64,000 nt of DNA from an uncultured Tolumonas sp. (GTDB lineage Bacteria > Pseudomonadota > Gammaproteobacteria > Enterobacterales > Aeromonadaceae), in the NCBI RefSeq assembly GCF_963676665.1, contig NZ_OY781371.1:761001-825000 (forward strand). Reading direction: 5' to 3'. Both the position numbers and the translations under genes were made by a program. Shown here in pieces: positions 36,674-45,340 of this stretch. The notes under the pieces are model-generated. The model worked only from the letters and a program-made list of their open reading frames with translations, searched no databases and was not told the DNA's origin. Each line of letters begins with the position of its first letter. Position 1 is the first letter of the stretch.

Positions 36674-37079
36674 ATATACCTTGTTTTGCCGTCTTTTTGC
36701 TTTGTATCTAAATAATATAATAAAAAATAAATTAAGTGAAATTGCTTGGTACAAGACTGTGAATGATGTTTGATTATTTATAGCTAAATTAATGTGTGTT
36801 GTTTGGATGTGGCACATCCATTTTATGTCTAGATTCTGATGTAAATTTCAGTTTTCTATATATATAACAAAGACAAATAAAACAGAGAAATCTAGACATT
36901 ACAGTTAATGCGAAAGGATATAAAAATATGGTTTCCTTCATGCCAAAGGCATGGAAAGGATAAAAATAATCAACATAAATTAATATAATAATATGTATTG
37001 TAATCGAGAAGATGTTGTGAGATGCTATTAATGCGAAATATAAAATAACTATTACAATAAATAATGAACAGGGGTAAAC
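36674..37079. other. AT-rich divergent intergenic region
   Basis: 406 bases, strongly AT-rich, between the GRP-motif protein and the helicase. It must hold both promoters. A short inverted repeat CATGCC-AAA-GGCATG lies near 36940. A 100-codon minus-strand frame here is hydrophobic and AT-driven and I do not accept it as a gene. If the helicase is a replication initiator, this is the most likely place for its origin, but I see no clear iterons. Confidence 0.4.
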
Positions 37080-39590
37080 ATGATACAAAGGAATATTGCG
37101 TATAAAATATATACAAACGGAACAGAAGAAACAGCCACACAGGTTATTATCGCTACAACGCCAACGGCTGATGATTTGAACGAAATTGCCTCATTTCCTA
37201 ATGCGTATGATGCCGCAAATTACGCCAATGCCATTTTCTCCGCGCAAGCTATTTTAATTCTGTCTCCATCTGATCGAGCTATTTCGTTGATTAAAACAGC
37301 GAAGAAATTCGAGCAAGTCATCGAAATCAATGAGCAACGCTTTGATCTGAAAACTACGTCAATTCGTGATGTCGCGGTATTAATACTAAGGCATGCTAGT
37401 TGCCATGATGAGATCATGGATGCACTGAGCATCTTTGTTGATACGCTTGCGACAAAAGTGTTAAAGCATGTTGTGACTGAAGATATAGCAAGAGAAGAAA
37501 TTAACGAGATTGCAGCAGAAAGTGGAAGTCAGCTCGATGTGGTTAGCATCGGAACTGAACACTTGAACCATGTGATCACGGAAAAAAAAGAAGCGTTCAG
37601 ACCGCTGCACACAATTACGTTGTTAGAGAAAAACGTTAGTCTATTAAGTCCGCTATCAGGGCCTGAATTCGTGGCATTGGCGGTACAGGCGTATCGAGCA
37701 GGGGAAAAAAGAGTGTTTGCTCTTTCCGGATCGATGGGCAGTGGTAAAACATCCAGTAAGTTGATCCCACTTTTCAATGAAATGACATCACTGGGTGCTG
37801 ATCCGCTGTATCTGACGGCTCGACGCTCACTCGTTTCATCGTTCATTGATGATCCGCGGCATTATAGGTTCGAGGGTGAAAAGTCCAGCCAAGGCACTAT
37901 TGGGGTAATTAACACCGTATTAAGTGATTTTGCTGATAAGAAGACGCATGGACTGTTAGTAATTGATGAACTGATGTGTTTACGTGCTCATCGTGCTTAT
38001 CATAATAAACATATTACCACTTACGCAAAATACTGGCGGGAACTGGAAGCCTTGATCCGGAGAAGCCAGATCGTGGTAGTCGCAGACGCTAATTTAAATG
38101 ATGACGCTGTAAACTGGTTGCACGAACTCACTGGCCAAGTCGTCAACGTATTGGCTGATGATGTTACTCAAAACATATTATTAAATTATTATAAGTCCAG
38201 TCATCAGTTGTTTAATGATGCCATAGCAGAGTTGCAAGCAGGAAAAAAAATCGTTCTCTTTACAGATGAAAAGCGGGAAAAAGCATTTGAATATAAAGCT
38301 ATTTTTGAAAGGAATATCTCGGGAATAAACGTAAAAGTGATTGATAGCTATTTTGTTACGACTATGGAAGGGCAACAATTTGTTCAGCAGATCAACGAAA
38401 AAAGCATGGAATATGACTTACTCATTATCACCCCGGTGATCAGTAGTGGTGTGAGTATTACCAATGACCACTTCAGCAAGGTGTATCTATTCAGTGCAGG
38501 TACGTTGATTGCCCCAGACTTACTACAAAGTATGCGTCGGTTTCGAAAAGTCAGCACTATTGCTTTCGCTTTTATTGGTTGGCGAGTTCAACCGATGCAG
38601 ACATTGCCAATCGCCATTGTTACCAGTGAACTGAATAAAATAACGTGTATTGAGAACTATAATACCCAGCAATATCACGACAGGATGAACGATCCGTGTG
38701 TCCATAAAGTGGCAGCACAAATCGCGTTTGAAAATGATCTTCGAAATAACCATATTGCCGCAGTTCTGACGATGGCAGAGCAAAAAGGATTCACGGTTGT
38801 TGACATAGAAACAGACTCTACCGTATCAAAGGAAGGTCAAAAAGCAGTACGAAAAGGCAAAATTGAACACAAACAAGAAAAGAATAGCGTCATTAAAGCA
38901 GCGCCACATTTAACCAGCAAACAATGTGCGCAACTGGATAAAAAGAGTACAAAAACGCGGGCTGAAAGGCTTATTTTGATAGCACAACGTATTCGGACGG
39001 TACTTAACATTAAAGAGATCACCGATCCTGACATTGCTGCTTATGAAAAAGGTATTGGCAAAACAATAGAAAATCTTCACTCAATGAGGGGCTTTTCGGG
39101 GCAAATCAGTGACAAGATTAGTACTCAGCAAGCAGCTAGAGAGACATTGGTTCAGATAATATTTAGTCGGTTGGGGATCGACATAAAATCGATGACTGGC
39201 ACGTATAACAATGAAAAGGCGATGGATGTACTCACCTTCATCAAAGAGGGTGAACTGAGCATAAAAACGCAAGCAGGGCGGGTGAGCAATGTGTCAGCCA
39301 GAACAGCGTATGAAGGTAATTTCGGCAAACTGAGCGCGTTCACTAACTCCGTTAAATTTATGAGTCATTTTTTAAGTCATTTCGGCTTGAGCCATGAAAC
39401 AGGACCGAAAGAAAAAGACGCTAATGGAAAAAGAAACTATACATACCGAATCAAAACAACGGCACGATACGACTTAGCGATGCATTATCTCAATCCATGT
39501 GCAACTAAACCCAGGCCCATGGATCTTGCAGTAAATGTTAGGGATACAAGCAACAAAGAGGGAAAGGCTGTTTTAGCGGAAATGGCTTAA
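37080..39590 (+). CDS. Superfamily 2 helicase of the origin-binding/plasmid replication type
   Basis: 836 residues. An uncharacterised N-terminal region of about 200 residues precedes a helicase core: Walker A GSMGSGKTSSK (Lys223), Walker B VIDELM (Asp296-Glu297), a motif V-like VISSGVSITND, and motif VI LLQSMRRFRK (about 483-489). This combination resembles origin-of-replication-binding proteins and the CyRepA1-type plasmid replication proteins. A basic C-terminal region of about 300 residues has no domain I know. It is likely an initiator or remodelling helicase of an integrated plasmid- or phage-satellite-like element. No primase motif is obvious. Divergent from the GRP-motif protein. Confidence 0.72.
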   Translation: MIQRNIAYKIYTNGTEETATQVIIATTPTADDLNEIASFPNAYDAANYANAIFSAQAILILSPSDRAISLIKTAKKFEQVIEINEQRFDLKTTSIRDVAVLILRHASCHDEIMDALSIFVDTLATKVLKHVVTEDIAREEINEIAAESGSQLDVVSIGTEHLNHVITEKKEAFRPLHTITLLEKNVSLLSPLSGPEFVALAVQAYRAGEKRVFALSGSMGSGKTSSKLIPLFNEMTSLGADPLYLTARRSLVSSFIDDPRHYRFEGEKSSQGTIGVINTVLSDFADKKTHGLLVIDELMCLRAHRAYHNKHITTYAKYWRELEALIRRSQIVVVADANLNDDAVNWLHELTGQVVNVLADDVTQNILLNYYKSSHQLFNDAIAELQAGKKIVLFTDEKREKAFEYKAIFERNISGINVKVIDSYFVTTMEGQQFVQQINEKSMEYDLLIITPVISSGVSITNDHFSKVYLFSAGTLIAPDLLQSMRRFRKVSTIAFAFIGWRVQPMQTLPIAIVTSELNKITCIENYNTQQYHDRMNDPCVHKVAAQIAFENDLRNNHIAAVLTMAEQKGFTVVDIETDSTVSKEGQKAVRKGKIEHKQEKNSVIKAAPHLTSKQCAQLDKKSTKTRAERLILIAQRIRTVLNIKEITDPDIAAYEKGIGKTIENLHSMRGFSGQISDKISTQQAARETLVQIIFSRLGIDIKSMTGTYNNEKAMDVLTFIKEGELSIKTQAGRVSNVSARTAYEGNFGKLSAFTNSVKFMSHFLSHFGLSHETGPKEKDANGKRNYTYRIKTTARYDLAMHYLNPCATKPRPMDLAVNVRDTSNKEGKAVLAEMA

Positions 39591-40175
39591 CTATTTTTGT
39601 GGCGGTTGACCCAAGGAGGGGGACTGAACTGCGAAATCATATGACTAATATTACAGTTCTGTTGGGTTAAATCAGTGTGGAACAGTGTGCAATATAGCCA
39701 TATGTTGAGATGAATGACGTACCAGCTGGATGATGATACATCTTCAGCGTTTGGTTTCTGGGTGGCCTCATCACCAAAATCGTAAAATTATCGTGTTGAC
39801 GAGCTTCGCTGAACAAAACATCCAAGAAGGTGGCTCTTGCCATTCATCATCAACTCAGTTCGTTTTCATGATATCAAATAACGAATATACGATATCAAAT
39901 TATGCTAATGAAATTTATTAATGTATTCATGGTTATGTATTTAAGTATATTTATTGATTACGAAATAGATCTTAATTATAGATCGAATTGTTTATCTGCA
40001 TAATATGATTTAAATCTCATTTATTTAAAAAAACAAATGATATTTAAATAAGGCTGATATTTAAATATATCAATTGACATGGTGGTTTTTATATTAATTG
40101 GTTTGACAAATTCTTTGTGTGGAGTTAGCTTTTAAATGTCACGTTGATTTAATTTGTTGCCTTACTGGAGGCCGT
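39591..40175. other. AT-rich intergenic region upstream of a small operon
   Basis: 585 bases between the helicase and the operon starting at 40176. It contains paired direct repeats (GATATCAAAT twice near 39870-39900, and TGATATTTAAATA at 40038-40050 and 40055-40067) and TTGACA hexamers. Short frames here have no ribosome-binding sites. No RNA gene is recognised. Confidence 0.5.
40038..40131 (+). promoter_or_regulatory. Promoter with tandem 13-bp direct repeats
   Basis: TGATATTTAAATA occurs at 40038-40050 and 40055-40067, a 17-base period. A TTGACA lies at 40103-40108 with a weak TAGCTT 17 bases downstream; another TTGACA is at 40074-40079. The repeats could bind an activator or repressor of the operon beginning at 40176. 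Confidence 0.45.
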
Positions 40176-40397
40176 ATGCAAATTATTAGTGTTATATTCT
40201 ATGTTGTATACCTTTCATTAATACCCACGATATCGAGCTTTATGGGGGTATTATTTAGCTGGACGCATATTGTTTTTTTTCATTCGGCGATGAGCTGGGT
40301 ATACCGGCATGATGATGCAACAATAGGTATCTTGCTTGTTCCCACGATGCTATATATCTGGCCCTATTGCCGTAATAACATCCTTCGGTATTATTAA
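40176..40397 (+). CDS. Small membrane protein (73 aa)
   Basis: ATG 40176 follows GGAGG by 4 bases. Two hydrophobic segments (IISVIFYVVYLSLI and a stretch around IGILLVPTMLYIW) separated by a short loop suggest two membrane helices. No family is recognised. It starts an apparent operon with the genes at 40410 and 40855 (12-base gap to the next). Confidence 0.6.
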   Translation: MQIISVIFYVVYLSLIPTISSFMGVLFSWTHIVFFHSAMSWVYRHDDATIGILLVPTMLYIWPYCRNNILRYY

Positions 40398-40409
40398 AAA
40401 GGGATCGAC

Positions 40410-40787
40410 ATGTGCAGCGACACGGTTTTAAGTATCCGTCATGCAAATATTCATATATTTCATATATTAAATGATGAGTCCTACTGCCCATTAACGAATG
40501 AACAGGTCTTCTCTCGTATTACTAAAAGGCTTATGCAGCGCTTTAACGGTTACGGCAATGAGTGGACCGTTAATTACACACAGTTACTGCTACAAAGCGT
40601 GATAGATAGTGCGTTAGTGCCTCTGTACGACGCTGATATTTGTAATTGCGGTTATATTAAAGATAACAAGCTACGCACAGTCTGTTGGCGTGCATCACTG
40701 TGCGAGGATGGTCGAATTCAAGTGCTATTCATGACTGAATATGAATTTGATAAAATAAATGAAAAAGAGATTTGGTTGTTTAAATGA
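40410..40787 (+). CDS. Hypothetical protein (125 aa)
   Basis: AAGGGA lies 5 bases before the ATG. The protein is soluble, with Cys-rich patches (DADICNCGYIKD and TVCWRASLCEDGR) and an acidic C-terminus. I recognise no domain. It lies between the small membrane protein and the phosphatase-like gene on the same strand. Confidence 0.6.
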   Translation: MCSDTVLSIRHANIHIFHILNDESYCPLTNEQVFSRITKRLMQRFNGYGNEWTVNYTQLLLQSVIDSALVPLYDADICNCGYIKDNKLRTVCWRASLCEDGRIQVLFMTEYEFDKINEKEIWLFK

Positions 40788-40854
40788 TATCGAATTAAAA
40801 ACCAAACAAATTTAAAAATAATATATTTATTCCATTTTTATGGAAGGAGTTTCT

Positions 40855-41550
40855 ATGTGCGGACTAACACAACACAAACAAATCCCATTAAACAATACCA
40901 GCGGGAAAGATTATTTTGTCGGCCCCATCCAAGGGGACTGGATGATGTTGTTAGATCACCTCGATGATCGTGGTTTTAGATATGATCAAGATAGGTTATT
41001 TAGTACCGGCAATATCATTGGGCACGGCATTGACTCCTTTGGCGCGACCAAATTACTAGAGTTCGACTGGTTTTATTCCGTGCATGGTCAGCAAGAGTTT
41101 TGGTTATTAGTCGGCGAAACAGACTCGGATACCAGAAAGGAACATATTACCAACCAAGGTGGAAATTGGATAAAAGATGCCAACTACATGCAGTTGGACA
41201 AAATTACCAAAAATATCCGTCAGAAAATGCCACTTGCAATTACCATTGAACAGACCTGGGGGCAAATTGGCTTAGTGCATTCACAAGCGCCAAGCCATTG
41301 GGATTTGCTATCAAAATCTTATTTAACCAAGCAAAGCCGCCTGCCGTTTTTTACACGGAATGAAGAGTTTTACCATGCAAGACGGGGGAGTGGACTCGTC
41401 ACCAGTGGAGTTGATTTTGTCATTCTGGGGCACGAACAACAGGACCGAGTTGTGCGAAGCGGAAATCGTATTTGGCTAAACGGACATAATAAGGACGGAT
41501 TTACTGTGTTGGCTGCGGAAGAGTTAGTGTCAGTTTGTGCGGCTGCGTAA
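40855..41550 (+). CDS. Lambda-type Ser/Thr protein phosphatase homologue with inactivated active site
   Basis: 231 residues from ATG 40855, with GGAAGGAG 5 bases upstream. The sequence follows the lambda phosphatase (PPP) fold end to end: IPLN-n-T-n-GKDYFVG, then DRGFRYDQDRLFS, then DWFYSV, GGNW, GLVHSQAP, GHEQQ and GNRIW. The metal and catalytic signatures are replaced: GDxHG reads GPIQG (Pro24, Gln26), GDLVDRG reads GNIIGHG (Asn53, Gly56, His57), and GNHE reads GQQE (Gln79, Gln80). His142 and His193 remain. With four of six metal ligands changed it should not hydrolyse phosphoesters and may instead bind or shield a phosphoprotein (inference). Confidence 0.8.
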   Translation: MCGLTQHKQIPLNNTSGKDYFVGPIQGDWMMLLDHLDDRGFRYDQDRLFSTGNIIGHGIDSFGATKLLEFDWFYSVHGQQEFWLLVGETDSDTRKEHITNQGGNWIKDANYMQLDKITKNIRQKMPLAITIEQTWGQIGLVHSQAPSHWDLLSKSYLTKQSRLPFFTRNEEFYHARRGSGLVTSGVDFVILGHEQQDRVVRSGNRIWLNGHNKDGFTVLAAEELVSVCAAA

Positions 41551-41680
41551 AATCGGAACATGGGTAATTCGCGAAGCGGCAATAAAAAATTCATCCAATC
41601 CAACTGGAATATTGCTGCCTAAAATCGTTTTTTCTTGAGCTTCGGGCCAGTATCATGTGGCTCAGTAAGCGACACAAAAC

Positions 41681-41914
41681 ATGGATGACACAATGTTTTA
41701 TGAGATAGAAAATGCGGTCATGAAAAAATTTAGCAAAGATGCACTGCTTGAAATATGCGGCCATCTAGCTAATGACGGGGCTGACAATGCTGACCTTGTC
41801 GAAGCATTTCGTGAACTGAATGCATCATTGATGGATAGTACTTATCGTTCAGTAGTTGATGACGTGATATCTGCTTTAGATGCTTATGATATAGCTAAAT
41901 CTCTAGAAACCTAG
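41681..41914 (+). CDS. Hypothetical acidic protein (77 aa)
   Basis: A short helical, acidic protein (HLANDGADNADLVEAFRELN). No convincing ribosome-binding site precedes ATG 41681. No family recognised. The following 245 bases to the LysR gene hold no gene I can support. Confidence 0.4.
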   Translation: MDDTMFYEIENAVMKKFSKDALLEICGHLANDGADNADLVEAFRELNASLMDSTYRSVVDDVISALDAYDIAKSLET

Positions 41915-42159
41915 CGTTTGACATACATTGATCGATTCGATCATATCGATTAAATCGAATGATATTTTTTGGCGAGTACAAAGAATACGTTGACTGTTAA
42001 CGAAGCAAAAAAACACTTCGGCTGATTGTTGCTACCAAATCTCTAGCTTATTTTTGCCCCAAAGTGAGTTTTGAATGTGGCCTGAAGAATTCAGATGAAC
42101 TAAATTTGACTAGTCAAATATCACCACCTTTACTAGGCCACACTCTGTTTTCGCAGCAA

Positions 42160-43086
42160 TCAGAGCTGTATATTCCCTTCAATATCTCCCCGGATAACCT
42201 CAATGAACTCTTTCAATCCAGGGGGAATACTGCGATGACCTGGATAGTACAAATACATGGGCGGTTCTGTTGGTGCCCAGTCAGGCAAGACTTCTCGTAG
42301 TTGGCCTGACGCTAAAAATGTAGCAGCCCGCATTTCAAGGCAGTAACCAATGCCAACACCAGCAAGTGCTAACTCAAGTACTAAGCTCGTGTCATTCACA
42401 CAAACTTTTCCCGGTACATCAACGGCCCGTTGCTCACCAGCCTTCTCGAATTCCCATCGATAGATTATACCTTGGCCTGTACGCATTTGAATACAGTTGT
42501 GATTATTCAAATCCTCGGGTTCACGAGGTGCTGTGTGCCGGTACAAATACGCAGGTGATGCAACAGTGACCCATTTCAAGGGCGGCGTCACTTTAACAGC
42601 GACTAAATCAGCAGGAATTGTCCCGCCGAAACGAAATCCGGCATCAAATCCCGCAGCGACAATATCAACCATTTTATCTTCAACAGAGATCTCGACTGAC
42701 ATTTCCGGATATTTGTGAAGATACATCGGCAAATATTTAGCAATGACCAAACGAGCACCATCTTGTAAAACATTCAATCTGAGACGTCCAACCGGACGTT
42801 CCCGGTGACGATTGACTTCTGCAAGTGCATCACCGATTTCTGAGAATCCTATCTCCAGCCTTTTCGCCAAACTAATACCAGCGTCTGTCGGAGAGACCGT
42901 TCTGCTTGTTCTGTTTAGTAAACGAACTCCCAACCGCGATTCTAGATTTCGGATGGAATGACTTAATGCGGATGTGGTTACGCCCAGCTCTTTCGCTGCC
43001 TGCGTAAAATTACAAAACCGATAAACCATAAGGAATGAATTGAGATCGGCTAAATCGGCTCTAGAAATTTTGGAGATGGGAAGCAT
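42160..43086 (-). CDS. LysR-family transcriptional regulator
   Basis: 308 residues. Winged helix: FCNFTQAAKELGVTTSALSHSIRNLE; effector domain with RLRLNVLQDGARLVIAKYLP and GFRFGGTIPADLVAVKV. It is divergent from a four-gene SDR-MFS-MFS-AKR operon, with a 19-bp palindrome close to its own start, so it probably controls both. Ligand unknown. Confidence 0.92.
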   Translation of the reverse strand: MLPISKISRADLADLNSFLMVYRFCNFTQAAKELGVTTSALSHSIRNLESRLGVRLLNRTSRTVSPTDAGISLAKRLEIGFSEIGDALAEVNRHRERPVGRLRLNVLQDGARLVIAKYLPMYLHKYPEMSVEISVEDKMVDIVAAGFDAGFRFGGTIPADLVAVKVTPPLKWVTVASPAYLYRHTAPREPEDLNNHNCIQMRTGQGIIYRWEFEKAGEQRAVDVPGKVCVNDTSLVLELALAGVGIGYCLEMRAATFLASGQLREVLPDWAPTEPPMYLYYPGHRSIPPGLKEFIEVIRGDIEGNIQL

Positions 43087-43104
43087 GCATCACACCAGCA
43101 CTAT

Positions 43105-43123
43105 TGTTGAATAACATTCAACA
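43105..43123. promoter_or_regulatory. Palindromic operator candidate between lysR and the SDR operon
   Basis: TGTTGAATAACATTCAACA, perfect 8-bp arms around a 3-base centre, 18 bases upstream of the LysR start codon and about 120 before the SDR gene. It has the T-N11-A form of a LysR box and would allow autoregulation. Confidence 0.6.
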
Positions 43124-43242
43124 AAACATCGATATAGATTCAATAATAGCGATCTTCATCCGATGTATCATTAAAATAATTCAATGATCACCTATTTATA
43201 TTGAGAATTCACTTCTGATCCATTTCATCCTTAGGAGGGGCC

Positions 43243-44088
43243 ATGTTTTCTTGCGTCAAAAAAGGATCTGTCGCTGTCATCACTGGCGCAGCAGTGGGAA
43301 TTGGTTATGCGATTGCTGAAAAACTCGCACATGAAGGAATGAAACTCGTTTTATTGGATAAGGATCCTCTTACCCTAACAAAAGCTGTCCAACAGCTCCG
43401 AGAAACATATCCACAATTGGCCATCAATTATCTCGTTGGTGATGTTGCTACATCTTCGGTTCAAGACCAACTACTTCGAATTGCAATTTCAACAGGGAAA
43501 ATTAGCTTACTTATCAACAACGCAGCCATTCTTCATGGTGCAAACCCTTGGGAAAACGTTAGCCAATGGCGAAATATCATAGAAATTAATTTCTGGTCAT
43601 TATTGATGCTACAACAAAAATTTATACCGATTCTGAGTAAACAATCAGGATACAGTGCCATTGTAAATCTTGGATCTAAGGAAGGAATAACTACGCCACC
43701 GGGTAATGCTGCATATGCCGTATCAAAAGCGGCTGTCCGTGTATTAACTGAACAATTAGCTCATGAACTTAGAGAGACGTTTGCAGGGAAAATTAGAGCA
43801 CATTTACTTATTCCAGGTTATACCTTCACTCCGATGAACTTTCCTGAAATGAATAAAGAAACAATTAAACCAGATTCACCATGGACTGCTGAACAAGTTG
43901 CAGAAAGGCTCATTCAAGGCTTAAGAGCCGGAGATTTCTATATTTTCTGCGAAGATAATGAAGTGACCCACGAATTAGATCAGCGGAGGATGCAGTGGTC
44001 TATCGATGACCTCATTCATAATCGCCCTGCTTTATCGCGCTGGCATCCTGACTGGCGTGAAAAATTTAACGATTTTATTAGTAGATAA
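43243..44088 (+). CDS. Short-chain dehydrogenase/reductase (SDR)
   Basis: 281 residues, ATG preceded by a strong AGGAGGGG. Cofactor motif TGAAVGIG with Asp in LLDKD at the end of strand 2 (NAD preference), INNAA, Ser in NLGSKEG and YAVSK. It extends about 35 residues past the usual SDR core. It is the first gene of an operon with two MFS transporters and an aldo/keto reductase. Substrate unknown. Confidence 0.9.
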   Translation: MFSCVKKGSVAVITGAAVGIGYAIAEKLAHEGMKLVLLDKDPLTLTKAVQQLRETYPQLAINYLVGDVATSSVQDQLLRIAISTGKISLLINNAAILHGANPWENVSQWRNIIEINFWSLLMLQQKFIPILSKQSGYSAIVNLGSKEGITTPPGNAAYAVSKAAVRVLTEQLAHELRETFAGKIRAHLLIPGYTFTPMNFPEMNKETIKPDSPWTAEQVAERLIQGLRAGDFYIFCEDNEVTHELDQRRMQWSIDDLIHNRPALSRWHPDWREKFNDFISR

Positions 44089-44095
44089 AATCGCG

Positions 44096-45340
44096 ATGAA
44101 CAATCATGTTATTGCCGCACAGCGTGCCACTATGGTCGTTTTATTCTGTAATGGACTTCTCTACTCAGCTTGGGGGGTCAGCGTACCCATCATCAAAAAA
44201 TTACACCATCTGACGGATGGTGTTCTTTCACTGTCAATGGCTTCAGTTGCTATAGGCGGTATCGTTACTATGGGTTTTTCTGGTCGTTGGATCTCAATGA
44301 TTGGCAGTGCCAGAGCCTGTCATCAAAGTGGATTATTAATGGCATTTTTTGCTGCACCACTGTTGATGATTACAAATTATCCTATCTTACTGTTTGTACT
44401 GATTGGTTTTGGGTGCGTAGTTGCAGCTAATGATGTTGCAGCTAATACTCAAGTCGCCTATTTAGAAAAATTGTCCGACCGTTCGCTGATTGGTTTAGTT
44501 CATGGTAGTTTCAGTATCGGTGGATTAATCAGTGCGTTACTGGCGAGCATCTGGTTTAGTTCACCGCTGCCCTATGAAATATATTTTGTTGTGATTGGGT
44601 GTTTCTCGCTGCTAGGAGTGTGGATTGCATCGCGCTTTCAAATCAATGAAGTTAAGCAACAGCCTACATCTCCAGAACAAAATCCACTAAAGATCGTAAT
44701 TGGCACGACTCAGATAAAACGTCGACTACATATTTTTGGCATTTTAGCTTTCGCTGCGTTAGTGATTGAAGGTGCGATTTATGACTGGGCCACAATTTAT
44801 ATAAAAGAGGTTGTAAAAGCGCCTTCGTTTTGGAGTGGTACTGGCTATGCCGCTTTTGCAATTACGATGGCTTTAGGCCGTTTATTCAGTGACCCAATAA
44901 AAAATTATTTAACACACCAATGTATTGTGGTCTGGAGCAGTTTAATCAGTCTGATTGGATTTTCTCTCATCCTTTCCAATAACTCATTACAAGGCGTGAT
45001 CCCAGGATTTTTGCTTGCAGGTTTTGGCGTATCAAACCTCATCCCACTGATTTTCTCATCCGCTGGAAAACTAGCAACATCTGTCAATTTTCCGGCATCG
45101 CAAGCACTTGCTGTTACAACTCGCATTGCATATACCGGTTTGCTCGTCGGACCATTACTGATTGGACCGCTTGCTGAAACGATCGGTCTTCGTATGTCTT
45201 TCCTGGTTTTGCTTTTTATGGTGGTAACGATATGTGGCGGTTGGTTGTTATTAAGTTATGTAACTAACGGAACACCGTGGCGAATTACCTCTGAGCCAAT
45301 AAAACAGACACATTTATCTCAATCATCTAACGAGTCCTAA
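44096..45340 (+). CDS. MFS transporter, YbjJ-like
   Basis: 414 residues from ATG 44096, 7 bases after the SDR stop; the frame extends back into the SDR gene but the membrane protein begins here. About 12 helices. AANDVAANTQVAYLE and LVHGSFSIGGLISALLAS resemble the YbjJ/inner-membrane MFS group. Substrate unknown. Its stop overlaps the next start (TAATG). Confidence 0.82.
   Translation: MNNHVIAAQRATMVVLFCNGLLYSAWGVSVPIIKKLHHLTDGVLSLSMASVAIGGIVTMGFSGRWISMIGSARACHQSGLLMAFFAAPLLMITNYPILLFVLIGFGCVVAANDVAANTQVAYLEKLSDRSLIGLVHGSFSIGGLISALLASIWFSSPLPYEIYFVVIGCFSLLGVWIASRFQINEVKQQPTSPEQNPLKIVIGTTQIKRRLHIFGILAFAALVIEGAIYDWATIYIKEVVKAPSFWSGTGYAAFAITMALGRLFSDPIKNYLTHQCIVVWSSLISLIGFSLILSNNSLQGVIPGFLLAGFGVSNLIPLIFSSAGKLATSVNFPASQALAVTTRIAYTGLLVGPLLIGPLAETIGLRMSFLVLLFMVVTICGGWLLLSYVTNGTPWRITSEPIKQTHLSQSSNES

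Noticed and set aside
36789-37088. Hydrophobic 99-codon minus-strand frame
   Set aside because: Driven by AT-rich composition, overlaps the helicase start, no ribosome-binding site.
39591-39640. Second tRNA-like attachment site (tggcggttgaccc...gggggactgaac)
   Set aside because: Only scattered matches to a tRNA 3' end; no TTCGA T-loop.
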